Made by a program: the position numbers and the translations under genes. From JBBRVW01 sp963784645 (GTDB lineage Bacteria; Actinomycetota; Actinomycetes; JACCUZ01), in the NCBI GenBank assembly GCA_963784645.1, contig CAWARY010000002.1:496001-560000 (forward strand): a stretch of 64,000 nucleotides of DNA. Reading direction: 5' to 3'. The notes below the pieces were generated by a model, which had not been told where the DNA came from, made no database searches, and saw only the letters and a list, made by a program, of their open reading frames with translations. Shown piece after piece: positions 48,243 to 58,913 of this stretch; within the stretch, counting starts at the first letter, position 1; every line of letters starts with the position of its first letter.

Positions 48243-51200
48243 CTACCAGCGGACGCCGGAGCGGAGCAGCTCGTCGAGCTCGGAGGCGCGCATCGGCCGG
48301 CCCATGAGATAGCCCTGCGCGCGGTCGCAGCCCATCCGGCGCAGGGCGTCGAGCTGCTCCTGCGTCTCGACGCCCTCGCCGATGACGACCAGGTCGTGCG
48401 CGTGCGCGAGGTCGATGACCGCCTTCACCACGGCGTCGTCACGAGCCGTGGTCCCGAGCCGGCTGACGAACGACCGGTCGATCTTGAGGAACTGCAGGGG
48501 GAAGGTCTGCAGGTACGCCAGGGCGGAGTAGCCGGTGCCGAAGTCGTCGAGCCCGATCGCGATGCCGAGGTCCTGGATGCGCTGCAGGGACTCCCGAACC
48601 GTGGGGCTCACCGTCAGCAGGCTGCGCTCGGTCAGCTCGACGCGGATCATCGAGCCGGGCACGCCGTACCACGTGAGAGCGCGCTGCATCCGGCCGACGA
48701 AGGTCGGGTCCTCCAGCGACCGGGCGGACACGTTCGTGGTGAGGCGGCGCAGCAGGACCCCGGAGTCCAGCAGGCGGGCGCCCTCCGCGGCCACCCGCTC
48801 GAACATCCGCGCGTCGATCTCGACGATCAGGCCGGTCTCCTCGGCGACGTCGATGAACTCCGCGGGCAGCACCAGCGTGTCGCCGTCCTGGATCCGGACG
48901 AGTGCCTCGGCGGCGTGGATCGCGCCGTCCGCGAGGTCGATGATCGGCTGGAACACCGGCACGAGCAGGCTGTCGGCGAGGGCGCGCCGCAGCATCCGCT
49001 CGGCGGTCAGCCGCTGGTCGGCGCGGGCCCGCAGGGCATCGTCGAACAGCGCGTACTGGTCGCGGCCGGCATCCTTGGCGCGGTACAGCGCCAGGTCCGC
49101 CTCGCGGTAGAGGTCGCCGTGCGTACGGGTGGCGTCGGTCGCCACCGAGACGCCGATGCTCACGGTCGCGACCAGCGCCTCGGCGGAGGGGCCGAGGTCG
49201 AACGGCCGCCGCATCGCGCGCAGCACCCGCTCGGCCACCGCGTGCACGGCCTCGACCTTCTGCAGGCCCTCGACGAGGACGACGAACTCGTCGCCGCCGA
49301 GGCGCGCGACCGTCGTGTCGGCGCGGCTGACGGCCTCGATCCGCTCGGCCACCTGAACGAGCAGGGCGTCGCCGACCTGGTGGCCGAGGGAGTCGTTGAC
49401 CGTCTTGAAGCGGTCGATGTCCAGCAGCAGCATCGCCAGCGCGCTGCCGGTCCGGTTCAGCCGGGCGAGCCCTTGGTCGAGCCGGTCGTTGAGCAAGGTG
49501 CGGTTGGCCAGCCCGGTGAGCGTGTCGGTGAGCGCCAGCCGCTCCAGCTCGGCCTGCTCGCGCAGCCGGTCGCTGATGTCCACGGCGTGGGTCACGAGGT
49601 AGAGCCGCTCGCCCCGCGCCCCGTGGACGACCGAGCTGGTGATCCAGGCGTGCACGACGTGGCCGTCGGCGTGCAGGTAGCGCTTCTCGAACGCCATCGA
49701 CGTGGTCTCGCCGCTGACCAGCTGCCCGAACATCGCGGAGTCCCGCTCGCGGTCGGCCACGTGCGTCAGCTCGACCAGGCCGGCACCGACCAGCTCGTCG
49801 TGGGTGCGGCCGAGCATCGCCAGGAACGCCGCGTTGGCCCGCAGGTAGTGCCCGGCCGACTCCGGTGCCAGGTCGATCATCGACATGCCGATGGGGGCGT
49901 TCTCGAAGGCGACGCGGAAGTGCTCCTCGCTTGCCGTCAGCCGGGCGGCGTACTCCTCCTGCGCGCTGATGTCCATGCAGGTGCCCCACAGGTGCGTGAC
50001 GGCACCGTCGCGGTTGCGTCGCACGTCGGTCCAGGCGCGCACGTGACGCAGCGAGCCGTCGGGCAGCACGACCCGGTAGACGGCCTCCTCCGGCCGGCCG
50101 GTCGCGACGGTGCGGTCGCCGAGAACCCGCATGCGGTCGCGGTCGTCCGGGTGCACCGCGGCGAGGAAGTCCTCGACGCGCGGCTGCCCAGCGGCCCGGT
50201 CCCACCCCAGCAGCTCGACCATCCGGTCCGACCACGTGAGCAGCCCGGTGTCGACCTCCCACTCCCAGGTGGCGGTCTGCGTCAGCTCGATCGAGGCCGC
50301 CAGCCGGGCCCGGCTCACCGCCACCGACTCCAGCGCCTCCTCGCGCTCCGTGACGTCGATCGTGGCACCGAGCACACGGACCATGGCGCCGTGCTCGTCG
50401 TGCTGGGTCTCGGTCCACGACTGCAGGTGCCGCACGGTGCCGTCGGGGTGGACGACGCGGAAGACCTCGCGGTTGCCGGAGCCGAAGCCGCGGGAACGCA
50501 GCTCGATAGCGGCCGCCCGGTCGTCGGGATGGATGATCGAGAGGTATCGCGTGAAGGGTGGTGGCTCGTCGGAGGGCTCCAGCCCGACCAGCCGGAACAT
50601 CGCGTCCGACCACACGTGCTGCTCGGTGACCAGGTCGAGCTCCCACCAGGCCAGCCCGGTCAGCCCCTGCGCCGCGCGCAGCCGTGCCTCCCGTTCCTCG
50701 CGTGCCTCCTCGAGGGCGCGCCGAGCGGTGATGTCGGTGAACGAGCTGGCGACGCCGGTCATGACGCCGTGCGCGTCCCGGACCGGCAGCGAGTTGACCA
50801 GCAGCCAGCGCAGCTCTCCCCCGGGCGTGTGGATGCCCATGACGTCGTCGCGGCGCTCCTCGCCGGTCGCCAGGGCGAGCATCGGCGGGTGCTGGTGGCC
50901 CGGCCGCTCGCTGCCGTCCTCCCACAGTGCCCGCCACCGGGGGTCGAGGCTGCTCCGCCCGCGCATCTCGTCGGCGGTGAGCCCGAGAGCGCGCTCGGCG
51001 CCGGCGTTGCACATCTGGATCGTGCCGTCGAGGTCCTGCAGGACCAGGCCGTCGGCCATGGCCTGCACGACCGTCGCCGCGCGCGCCTCGAGGGTGCGAC
51101 GCGCGCCCTCGGCGTACGCCGCCACCAGCCGGCTGGTGGCGACGTCCGCGAGCAGGCCGAGCAGCTCGAGGTCGTCCTCGTCGAACGCCGCCGGCCGGGA

Positions 51201-51659
51201 CGACACCGCCGAGATGAGCGCGACCGCGGTCCCGTCGTGGACGAGCGGGACGATGATCGAGGAGCGGGTCCCGGTGCCGGCGCTGATGTGCGCGTCGGTC
51301 CGCCGGTCGGTCTCGGCGTCGTGGCAGAGCTGGCCCTCGAGCGTCGCCAGGGCCCGGCCGCCGAGCGTTCCGGGGCGCGGGATGCGGTGGCCGGGCGCCG
51401 GGCCGGTCGTGCCGGCGCCGGCCCGGACCACGATGAAGTCGCCCTCCGGCTCGGACGCGATGGCCCCCTCCGCAGGGAAGACGGTGAGCACGGACCGGGC
51501 GAGCACCCGGAAGACGGCGTCGGTGTCGGCCGGGGCTGCGGCGATGTCGCGCTGGGCGACGACGACGCGGCGCATCCGGGCCAGGGCGTCGTCGACCGGC
51601 ACCGGGGCGGCCTGGCGGCCCGCCCCCGGCCACGGGGCTCGGCCGGCCGGAACGGTCAC
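48243..51659 (-). CDS. GAF-PAS-GGDEF-EAL protein (c-di-GMP turnover)
   Basis: A 1138-residue soluble protein from GTG 51659. A GAF domain (about 30 to 180) is followed by about four PAS/PAC modules (near 190 to 310, 320 to 440, 450 to 565 and 575 to 700), GGDEF (about 710 to 870) and EAL (about 885 to 1130). GGDEF is intact (RLGGDEFVVLV), but the RxxD inhibitory site is not at its normal place, unlike the enzyme at 33620. EAL motifs AAEALVRI, LDDFGTGYS and LKIDRSFV are present. It is a likely bifunctional enzyme under redox or ligand control through its PAS domains. Confidence 0.88.
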   Translation of the reverse strand: MTVPAGRAPWPGAGRQAAPVPVDDALARMRRVVVAQRDIAAAPADTDAVFRVLARSVLTVFPAEGAIASEPEGDFIVVRAGAGTTGPAPGHRIPRPGTLGGRALATLEGQLCHDAETDRRTDAHISAGTGTRSSIIVPLVHDGTAVALISAVSSRPAAFDEDDLELLGLLADVATSRLVAAYAEGARRTLEARAATVVQAMADGLVLQDLDGTIQMCNAGAERALGLTADEMRGRSSLDPRWRALWEDGSERPGHQHPPMLALATGEERRDDVMGIHTPGGELRWLLVNSLPVRDAHGVMTGVASSFTDITARRALEEAREEREARLRAAQGLTGLAWWELDLVTEQHVWSDAMFRLVGLEPSDEPPPFTRYLSIIHPDDRAAAIELRSRGFGSGNREVFRVVHPDGTVRHLQSWTETQHDEHGAMVRVLGATIDVTEREEALESVAVSRARLAASIELTQTATWEWEVDTGLLTWSDRMVELLGWDRAAGQPRVEDFLAAVHPDDRDRMRVLGDRTVATGRPEEAVYRVVLPDGSLRHVRAWTDVRRNRDGAVTHLWGTCMDISAQEEYAARLTASEEHFRVAFENAPIGMSMIDLAPESAGHYLRANAAFLAMLGRTHDELVGAGLVELTHVADRERDSAMFGQLVSGETTSMAFEKRYLHADGHVVHAWITSSVVHGARGERLYLVTHAVDISDRLREQAELERLALTDTLTGLANRTLLNDRLDQGLARLNRTGSALAMLLLDIDRFKTVNDSLGHQVGDALLVQVAERIEAVSRADTTVARLGGDEFVVLVEGLQKVEAVHAVAERVLRAMRRPFDLGPSAEALVATVSIGVSVATDATRTHGDLYREADLALYRAKDAGRDQYALFDDALRARADQRLTAERMLRRALADSLLVPVFQPIIDLADGAIHAAEALVRIQDGDTLVLPAEFIDVAEETGLIVEIDARMFERVAAEGARLLDSGVLLRRLTTNVSARSLEDPTFVGRMQRALTWYGVPGSMIRVELTERSLLTVSPTVRESLQRIQDLGIAIGLDDFGTGYSALAYLQTFPLQFLKIDRSFVSRLGTTARDDAVVKAVIDLAHAHDLVVIGEGVETQEQLDALRRMGCDRAQGYLMGRPMRASELDELLRSGVRW

Positions 51660-51787
51660 GTCTGTCCCATCGGCAGGCCGCCCGGTCGGGTTGAGCCATT
51701 CGGGTGAACACCTGCCGCCTCGCGGGCAACCTTGCCGCGGGCGCTCACCGAGGGTGAGGATCGATGGACCGACCAGGAGGACCGCTG

Positions 51788-53416
<1,629 letters not shown>

Positions 53417-53433
53417 CCGGCCGCGCGGGGGGG

Positions 53434-53475
53434 CCCGGCGTCGGCGGGGCTTTGCCCGGCTGCGCCGACGCCGGG
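53434..53475 (+). terminator. Strong hairpin after the acyl-CoA ligase gene
   Basis: Perfect 13-bp arms at 53434..53446 and 53463..53475 (CCCGGCGTCGGCG) surround a 16-base loop that itself contains a small GGGC/GCCC helix. There is no T-tract. It lies 18 bases after the stop codon, so it may end that transcript. Confidence 0.6.
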
Positions 53476-53483
53476 TAACCTGG

Positions 53484-53511
53484 CCCCGCAGCCGGCCAGC
53501 CGGCTGCGGGG
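53484..53511. repeat. Perfect inverted repeat touching the 5' end of tRNA-Ser
   Basis: Arms of 13 bases at 53484..53496 and 53499..53511 (CCCCGCAGCCGGC) with only two bases between. The right arm covers the first two bases of the tRNA acceptor stem. In a precursor RNA it could fold next to the RNase P cleavage site. Confidence 0.7.
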
Positions 53512-53600
53512 AGGCGTCGCCTAGTCCGGTCTATGGCGCCGCACTGCTAATGCGGTTTGGGGCTTCAACCCCATCGGGAGTTCAAATCTCCCCGCCTCCG
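53510..53600 (+). tRNA. tRNA-Ser(GCT)
   Basis: The acceptor stems GGAGGCG (53510..53516) and CGCCTCC (53593..53599) pair fully, followed by discriminator G. The anticodon loop CTGCTAA has anticodon GCT. A long variable arm (GGGGCTTCAACCCC) and the T arm GGGAGTTCAAATCTCCC identify a class II serine tRNA reading AGC/AGT. The terminal CCA is not encoded. Length 91 bases. Confidence 0.95.
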
Positions 53601-53693
53601 CCCTGGTCGTAGGCCGCACCCGACGTCGGAGGTCCTGCGGGACGAGGGCGTTCGACCCTGGGCGCCTCGGCTTCCGGGGGCGAGGTTCGCCGT

Positions 53694-54323
53694 GTGACCA
53701 CCGTCCCGCAGGTGGCGGCCGCCCGCCGTCCCTCGCCCACCGGCAACGTCGACCTGTTCTGGCTGCCGCTGGGTGCGGGCGGATCGGGGTGCGTCCGCAG
53801 GAACGGCCGGATGTTCGAAGCCGTCGAGGCCCGGCGGCAGCACCGGACGTCGTGCGACCTGTTCCACTCGGCCCTGGAGGTACACGTCGACGGGGCCCGC
53901 TTCACGGTCGAGATGGTGCCGGCGTGGGGCAACGGCGCCCTCGACCGCGGGGTGGTGACCACCGGGCCGGTCGGGCTCCGTCTGCTCGGACGCTCCCGCC
54001 TCTTCCGCTACGAGGTCCGCCGGTGGCGGGACGGGACCATTCCCGACCTGGCCGAGGCCACGGCCCGGGTGCGGGTCGTCCGGGAGGACGTCGACCTGTC
54101 CCGGCGGCTGCTCGACCTCGTGCCCGGGGTGCCCACGGCGACGTGGGGCCGGGACGAGCTCGGGACCGGTGACATGTGGAACTCCAACTCGCTCACCGCC
54201 TGGCTGCTCGCCTGCGGCGGCGTCGACCTCGACGACCTGGGGCCGCCCACGGGCGGCCGGGCGCCGGGATGGCAGGCGGGGCTGGTCGTAGCCGGTCGGC
54301 GGACGGCACGTCGGTCCGGCTGA
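53694..54323 (+). CDS. Conserved hypothetical protein
   Basis: A 209-residue protein from GTG 53694. The segment VDLFWLPLGAGGSGCVRRNGRMFEAVEA and the later TGDMWNSNSLTAWLLA look like conserved core motifs of an actinobacterial family I cannot name. It has no signal peptide or membrane segment. It starts 93 bases after tRNA-Ser and ends before a strong hairpin. Confidence 0.65.
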   Translation: MTTVPQVAAARRPSPTGNVDLFWLPLGAGGSGCVRRNGRMFEAVEARRQHRTSCDLFHSALEVHVDGARFTVEMVPAWGNGALDRGVVTTGPVGLRLLGRSRLFRYEVRRWRDGTIPDLAEATARVRVVREDVDLSRRLLDLVPGVPTATWGRDELGTGDMWNSNSLTAWLLACGGVDLDDLGPPTGGRAPGWQAGLVVAGRRTARRSG

Positions 54324-54363
54324 CGGGAGGCGACACCGTCCCACGTCGGTCGACGGAACGGCG

Positions 54364-54401
54364 CGCGATGGGCGGTCGCGGTGCGGCGACCGCCCATCGC
54401 G
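54364..54401. terminator. Bidirectional terminator-like hairpin between convergent genes
   Basis: Perfect 16-bp arms at 54364..54379 and 54386..54401 (CGCGATGGGCGGTCGC) with a 6-base loop. It lies between the stop codons at 54323 (+) and 54416 (-). No T-tract is visible on either side. Confidence 0.7.
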
Positions 54402-54415
54402 TACCGAGCACGTCC

Positions 54416-55276
54416 CTACGAGAGCGTGACCAGCTTCCACATGCCCATGGCCGCGTGCGGCATGCCGGTGAAGTAGTCCGGCCAGAAGCACATCACCAGG
54501 TACCGGCCGGCCGGCAGGTCGTAGCTGAGCAGCTGGCTCTTCCCCGGTGAGAGGACGCCGGCGTCGGCGCTCGCCTTGAGGCCCCACGAGGGGTTGCCCT
54601 GCAGGCCGGAGTTGATGAACTTCCGGACCTGCTTGTTCGTCGTGGATGCCTTGACCCGCTGCAGCACCAGGAAGTGCGGCTGGTCGGACTGGTTGGCGAA
54701 CTTCACCGTGCCGCTCGCCGGCAGGCGCTTGGAGGCTCCCCAGCCGTAGGTGAACGAGGTGTACTTCCCGTGGTGCGAGGCCGTCCCGGGCTTGCCGACC
54801 TTGCCCACGACGTTGAGGGGAGCCACCGCGTCGCTGTTCTGGTCGATGGCGACCAGCTGTCCGGCCCGGACGGTGGCGACCATGTCACCCGATGCCTTGG
54901 GCGAGGCGTCGGCGCCGCCCAGGAAGACGACGCCGTTGTCGATCCGCTGCACGGCCGGGACGTCGCCCTCGAAGGCCTTCTGGAAGTCGGCCTGCGCCTG
55001 GTCGGCCGTGTAGCCGTTCTGGAACCTGATCAGCTGGAGGACGTGCGCCCCCCCGCGGCTGACGACGTGGAAGCGGTAGCGGCCGGCGTGCAGCGTGGTC
55101 ACGCCGTTCGCCGTGCTGGCGCCGCCACCGCTGAAGGTGATCGCGGTGTCGCTCATCCGTACCTTGACCGTCTTCACGGCCGCCGCTTCCGCGGGTGCGG
55201 CGGCCGTCACCGCGGCGGTGACGGCGAAGAGCGCGGTCGCGGCGGCGCCGGCGATCGCCCTGGTCCTGAACCCCAT
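54416..55276 (-). CDS. Secreted cupredoxin-like protein
   Basis: A 286-residue protein from ATG 55276 with a signal peptide (ATALFAVTAAVTAAAPAEAAA). The C-terminal CFWPDYFTGMPHAAMGMW gives Cys, His and Met in the spacing of a type 1 copper site, and the fourth ligand may be the His in QPHFLVLQ. The N-terminal half repeats a similar beta pattern but without ligands. It is divergent from a cupredoxin-fused multicopper oxidase, suggesting an extracytoplasmic copper/electron pair. Confidence 0.7.
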   Translation of the reverse strand: MGFRTRAIAGAAATALFAVTAAVTAAAPAEAAAVKTVKVRMSDTAITFSGGGASTANGVTTLHAGRYRFHVVSRGGAHVLQLIRFQNGYTADQAQADFQKAFEGDVPAVQRIDNGVVFLGGADASPKASGDMVATVRAGQLVAIDQNSDAVAPLNVVGKVGKPGTASHHGKYTSFTYGWGASKRLPASGTVKFANQSDQPHFLVLQRVKASTTNKQVRKFINSGLQGNPSWGLKASADAGVLSPGKSQLLSYDLPAGRYLVMCFWPDYFTGMPHAAMGMWKLVTLS

Positions 55277-55335
55277 GATGTAACCCCCTGACGAAGATGA
55301 TCTGGCGGCCGGAGAGTAGACCCGTCTCGCGATCA

Positions 55336-55373
55336 TGCACAGACCCAAATCGGACACTGCACCAACCTGTGCA
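55336..55373. promoter_or_regulatory. Inverted repeat in the divergent copper-protein promoter region
   Basis: TGCACAG (55336..55342) and CTGTGCA (55367..55373) are perfect inverted 7-mers 24 bases apart, between the divergent starts at 55276 and 55414. An operator is possible; no known regulator motif is recognised. Confidence 0.3.
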
Positions 55374-55413
55374 ACGTGCCCCGGGCGACGAGGCGCTGTG
55401 CCAGCATCGGGAC

Positions 55414-57312
55414 GTGCTCCGCGGACACCTCCGGCGCCTCGGCGTCGTCATCGCTCTGGTGGTCGCGACCGTCGTCCCGACGGCCGCCCACGCGCCCGAG
55501 CTGGACCGGGCCAGCGCCGCCACGGTCGAGCCGACCGACGCCCCGCCGGCCGCCACCGTGCGCATCTCCCACGGGGCCGGCCTCGGCGGGTACGCCAACC
55601 CGACCGTCGAGCTGGCCAAGGGCGGCAGTCTCAGCGTCATCAACTTCGACAGCACCCGGCACTCGGTCACCTCCGACGACCGCGACGCGAGCGGTGACCC
55701 GCTGTTCTCGGTCGTCGTCAACCCCGGAGCGACCGCGTCGGTGGACGGCGTCGCGGCACTGGCCCCGGGGACGTACCCGTTCCACTGCATCTTCCACAGC
55801 GCGACGATGCGCGGGACCCTGACGATCTCCGGTGAGGGCGGCGGTGTCCAGCCGGCGCCGCTGTCGTTCGACCAGCCCCTGGTGCAGCCCCGGACCCTGC
55901 GTACGTCGCACATCCGCATCCCGGTCACGCAGACCGGCGTGCGTGTCATGCCGACGGGGCCGCTGACGACGATGTGGACCTTCGGCGGCAGCTACCCCGG
56001 CCCGACCATCGTGCGGCCGGCCGGCAAGGACACCAAGGTCACCTTCGTCAACCGGTTGCCGACGAAGGCCAGCCTCACGGTGCACCTGCACGGCGACCAC
56101 CACCGCTACCAGCACGACGGGCAGCCCACGCGGTTCCTCGTCGGCCACGGGAAGGCCCGTACCTACGACTTCCCGCTCGTCGACGGCGGGCGCCCGGAGC
56201 GCGCGGCGTTCCTCTGGTACCACGACCACCGCATGATGGCGACGACCCGCAACAACTGGATGGGCCTGCAGGGGATGTTCCTCGTCACCGACGGCTGGAC
56301 CAAGAAGCTCGGGCTGCCCACCGGCCGCTACGACGTGCCGCTGATGGTCTCCGAGCGCAGCCTCGACGCCGACAACCAGCTCGTCCCGGTGATGTCGCAC
56401 ATGGCACCGATGGCCGGCCCGATGGCACCGCCGAACGACGCCACGGTCGGAGACCGCATCCTCGTCAACGGCCGCTTCGCGCCCTACCTCGACGTCGCCA
56501 CCCATCGCTACCGGCTCCGGCTGCTCAACTCCTCGCCGTTCACCGCCTACGACTTCACGCTCTCGGACGGGCGGCCGTTCGTGCAGGTCGGCAGCGGCAA
56601 CGGGCTGCTGCCCAAGGCCGTGGTCCGGCAGGACATCCTGCTCGGTCCGGCGCAGCGGGCCGACGTGATCGTGGACTTCCGTGGCGAGCTCGGCGCCGAC
56701 GTCGTGCTCCAGAGCATCCCGCGGCGCGGCGCGCCGGCTGGGGGCGCGGGCTCCCCGTCAGCGCAGCTCATGCAGTTCCGCGTCCGCAGCGCGGTCGCCG
56801 ACACGAGCGAGCTGCCCGCGACGCTGCGGCCGGCCCCGACCATGAAGAAGCCGAAGCGGGTGTCCGCCGTCTGGTCGGTCGGACTGGCGAAGAACGCCAA
56901 GGGCAGCGCCTGGACCCTCGACGGCCGGGTGTTCGACCCCAAGAACGTCGTGCTCAAGGCGGACAGGGGATCCACGGGGCTGTGGGAGATCCGCAACGAC
57001 ACGAGGATGACCCACTTCATCCACCTGCACGAGGAGCAGTGGCGCACGGTGTCGCGCAACGGCAAGGCGCCACCACCGTGGGAGCGCGGCCTCGAGGACA
57101 CCTGGCGGCTGGACCCGGGCGAGCGCATCCGGGTGATGGCCCGGTTCACCGACTACACCGGCGTGTTCATGATCCACTGTCACATGCTCGACCACGAGGA
57201 CGACGGGCTGATGGCGCAGTTCGCCGTGGTCGACCCCCGCAGCGGGGCGTTGCCGAAGGGCTACACGTACAAGCCGGCGAACGGCCCGGCTGCGCGCGCC
57301 CGCCGGACCTGA
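55414..57312 (+). CDS. Multicopper oxidase with an extra N-terminal cupredoxin domain
   Basis: About 632 residues from GTG 55414, with a signal peptide (VIALVVATVVPTAAHA). An N-terminal cupredoxin (about 40 to 145) has TRHSVTS and the Cys-His-Met group FHCIFHSATM. It is followed by the three-domain oxidase with its copper motifs HLHGDHH, WYHDHR, HFIHLHEE and MIHCHMLDHEDDGLM, similar to CotA/bilirubin-oxidase types. It probably oxidises phenols or metal ions outside the cell, with the extra domain feeding electrons to the type 1 site. The start is uncertain because the ribosome-binding site is weak. Confidence 0.87.
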   Translation: MLRGHLRRLGVVIALVVATVVPTAAHAPELDRASAATVEPTDAPPAATVRISHGAGLGGYANPTVELAKGGSLSVINFDSTRHSVTSDDRDASGDPLFSVVVNPGATASVDGVAALAPGTYPFHCIFHSATMRGTLTISGEGGGVQPAPLSFDQPLVQPRTLRTSHIRIPVTQTGVRVMPTGPLTTMWTFGGSYPGPTIVRPAGKDTKVTFVNRLPTKASLTVHLHGDHHRYQHDGQPTRFLVGHGKARTYDFPLVDGGRPERAAFLWYHDHRMMATTRNNWMGLQGMFLVTDGWTKKLGLPTGRYDVPLMVSERSLDADNQLVPVMSHMAPMAGPMAPPNDATVGDRILVNGRFAPYLDVATHRYRLRLLNSSPFTAYDFTLSDGRPFVQVGSGNGLLPKAVVRQDILLGPAQRADVIVDFRGELGADVVLQSIPRRGAPAGGAGSPSAQLMQFRVRSAVADTSELPATLRPAPTMKKPKRVSAVWSVGLAKNAKGSAWTLDGRVFDPKNVVLKADRGSTGLWEIRNDTRMTHFIHLHEEQWRTVSRNGKAPPPWERGLEDTWRLDPGERIRVMARFTDYTGVFMIHCHMLDHEDDGLMAQFAVVDPRSGALPKGYTYKPANGPAARARRT

Positions 57313-57327
57313 GGTGACGGGCGACGG

Positions 57328-58284
57328 TCAGTCGTCGGTCGAGACCCGGACGACCAGCTTGCCGTGGACGTGTCCCTCGGCGCTGAGCCGGAACGCGTCC
57401 GGCAGCTCCGCCAGCGCGAAGGTCTGCGCCACCGGCACGTGCAGGCGCCCCTCGTCGGCGAGCCGGCCGAGCAGCGCCAGGTCGGCGGCGTCCGGGCGCA
57501 CCCACATCCACTGACCACCCGCGGCGAGCACGCCGTCGTCGGCGACCGACGCGTGCCGGCCGCCCTCGGTGAGCACCGAACGAGTGACGTCGACGACGCC
57601 TCCGACGAAGTCCGCAACGACGGTCACCCCCTTGGGCGCCAGGTCGCGCACGCGGTCGACGAGGCCGTCGCCGTAGGCCACCGGCTCGCCGCCGAGCTCG
57701 CGGACCCGCGCGTGGTTCGCGGGCGACGCGGTCCCCAGTACCCGTGCGCCGAGCACCCGGCCGAGCTGCACCGCGAAGGCCCCGACCCCGCCCGCGGCTC
57801 CGTGCACCAGCAGCGTGTCACCCTCGGTCACCTTCAGGCGGGTGAGCACCTGGTATGCCGTGAGCCCGGCGAGCGGCAGCCCCGCCGCCTCGTCCCAGCT
57901 CAGCGACGCCGGCTTGGCGGCCAGCGTGCGGACCGGGACGTTGACCAGCTCGGCGAAGGTGCCGCCGTGCACGTAGTCCTTGCGGGCGTAGGCCATCACG
58001 GGGTCGCCGACGGCCACCTCCGGGACGTCCAGGCCGACGGCCTCGACGACGCCGGCGACGTCCCAGCCGGGGACCGCCGGGAACCGAACGTCCATCAGCG
58101 CGTCCAGCCCACCGGACAAGAGCTTCCAGTCGACCGGGTTCACCGAGGCCGAGCGCACCCGGACCAACACCTCGCCGGGTCCCACCTTCGGGCGGGGGAG
58201 GTCGGTGAGGTACAGCACCGACGGGTCGCCGTACCCGTCGTAGGCCATCGCCCGCATGGTGTGCTCGCTGCTCGTGCTGCTCAT
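57328..58284 (-). CDS. Zinc-free MDR quinone-oxidoreductase-like protein
   Basis: A 318-residue NADP-dependent medium-chain oxidoreductase from ATG 58284. VGPGEVLVRVRSASVNPVDW and the nucleotide-binding VHGAAGGVGAFAVQLGRVLGA are quinone-reductase/zeta-crystallin signatures; zinc-ligand cysteines are absent. The reaction is probably NADPH-dependent reduction of a quinone or alkenal. It is convergent with the multicopper oxidase (15-base gap) and divergent from the cyclic-nucleotide-binding gene. Confidence 0.85.
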   Translation of the reverse strand: MSSTSSEHTMRAMAYDGYGDPSVLYLTDLPRPKVGPGEVLVRVRSASVNPVDWKLLSGGLDALMDVRFPAVPGWDVAGVVEAVGLDVPEVAVGDPVMAYARKDYVHGGTFAELVNVPVRTLAAKPASLSWDEAAGLPLAGLTAYQVLTRLKVTEGDTLLVHGAAGGVGAFAVQLGRVLGARVLGTASPANHARVRELGGEPVAYGDGLVDRVRDLAPKGVTVVADFVGGVVDVTRSVLTEGGRHASVADDGVLAAGGQWMWVRPDAADLALLGRLADEGRLHVPVAQTFALAELPDAFRLSAEGHVHGKLVVRVSTDD

Positions 58285-58420
58285 GAGTCGTCCTCGTCGT
58301 CGTCGCCGCCGGCAGGCGAACGGGGGTCCCTTGCCCGCGGGCGGCCGCGGCACGCCGAGACACCGCTCACACCGTGGGCAGCGGGTGCCGCTGCGCCGGC
58401 GGCGAGCGCACAATGACCGC

Positions 58421-58900
58421 GTGACCGACCTGCTGCAGCTGTGCGACGACCTGCCGCTCGCCTCGCTGGCGCCGGGCGACGTGCTCATCGAGCAGGGCGC
58501 TGCACCGTCGCGCATGCTCGTGCTCGTCGCCGGCGAGGTCACCGTCGAGCGCGACGGCGTCGCCGTTGCCCGGGTCGATGCGCCCGGTGCGGTGTTCGGC
58601 GAGATGTCGGTCGTCCTCGACCGGCCCGCGACGGCGACTGCTCGTGCCGCGACCGACGTCGAGGTGCGCGTGGTCGACGACCCCCTGACGTTCTTCGTGG
58701 AGCAGCCCGGCGCCGCCCTCGTCGTGCTGCGCACCACGGCGTCGCGGCTCGACGGCATGACGCAGTACCTCGCCGACGTCAAGGCGCAGCTGGCCGGCGA
58801 GGACGGCCACCTCGGGATGATGAGCGGCATCCTCGACACCCTCCTGCACCACCAAGGGCCGCGGGCCCGCACCGGGTCCGCCCGCGACCCCGAGGGCTGA
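58421..58900 (+). CDS. Cyclic-nucleotide-binding domain protein
   Basis: A 159-residue protein from GTG 58421. LAPGDVLIEQGAAPSRMLVLVAGEVTV and GAVFGEMSVVLDRPATATA form the cNMP-binding jelly roll with the phosphate-binding cassette FGEMSVVLDRPATATARA. It has no HTH, so it is not a full CRP-type regulator; it may act with another protein. It carries a short basic C-terminal tail. Confidence 0.85.
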   Translation: MTDLLQLCDDLPLASLAPGDVLIEQGAAPSRMLVLVAGEVTVERDGVAVARVDAPGAVFGEMSVVLDRPATATARAATDVEVRVVDDPLTFFVEQPGAALVVLRTTASRLDGMTQYLADVKAQLAGEDGHLGMMSGILDTLLHHQGPRARTGSARDPEG

Positions 58901-58913
58901 CCCGCCGCACCAC

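Noticed and set aside
48396..51707. An 1103-codon open frame on the plus strand, opposite the PAS-GGDEF-EAL gene
   Set aside because: Low-complexity Arg/Gly/Asp-rich shadow of the minus-strand gene.
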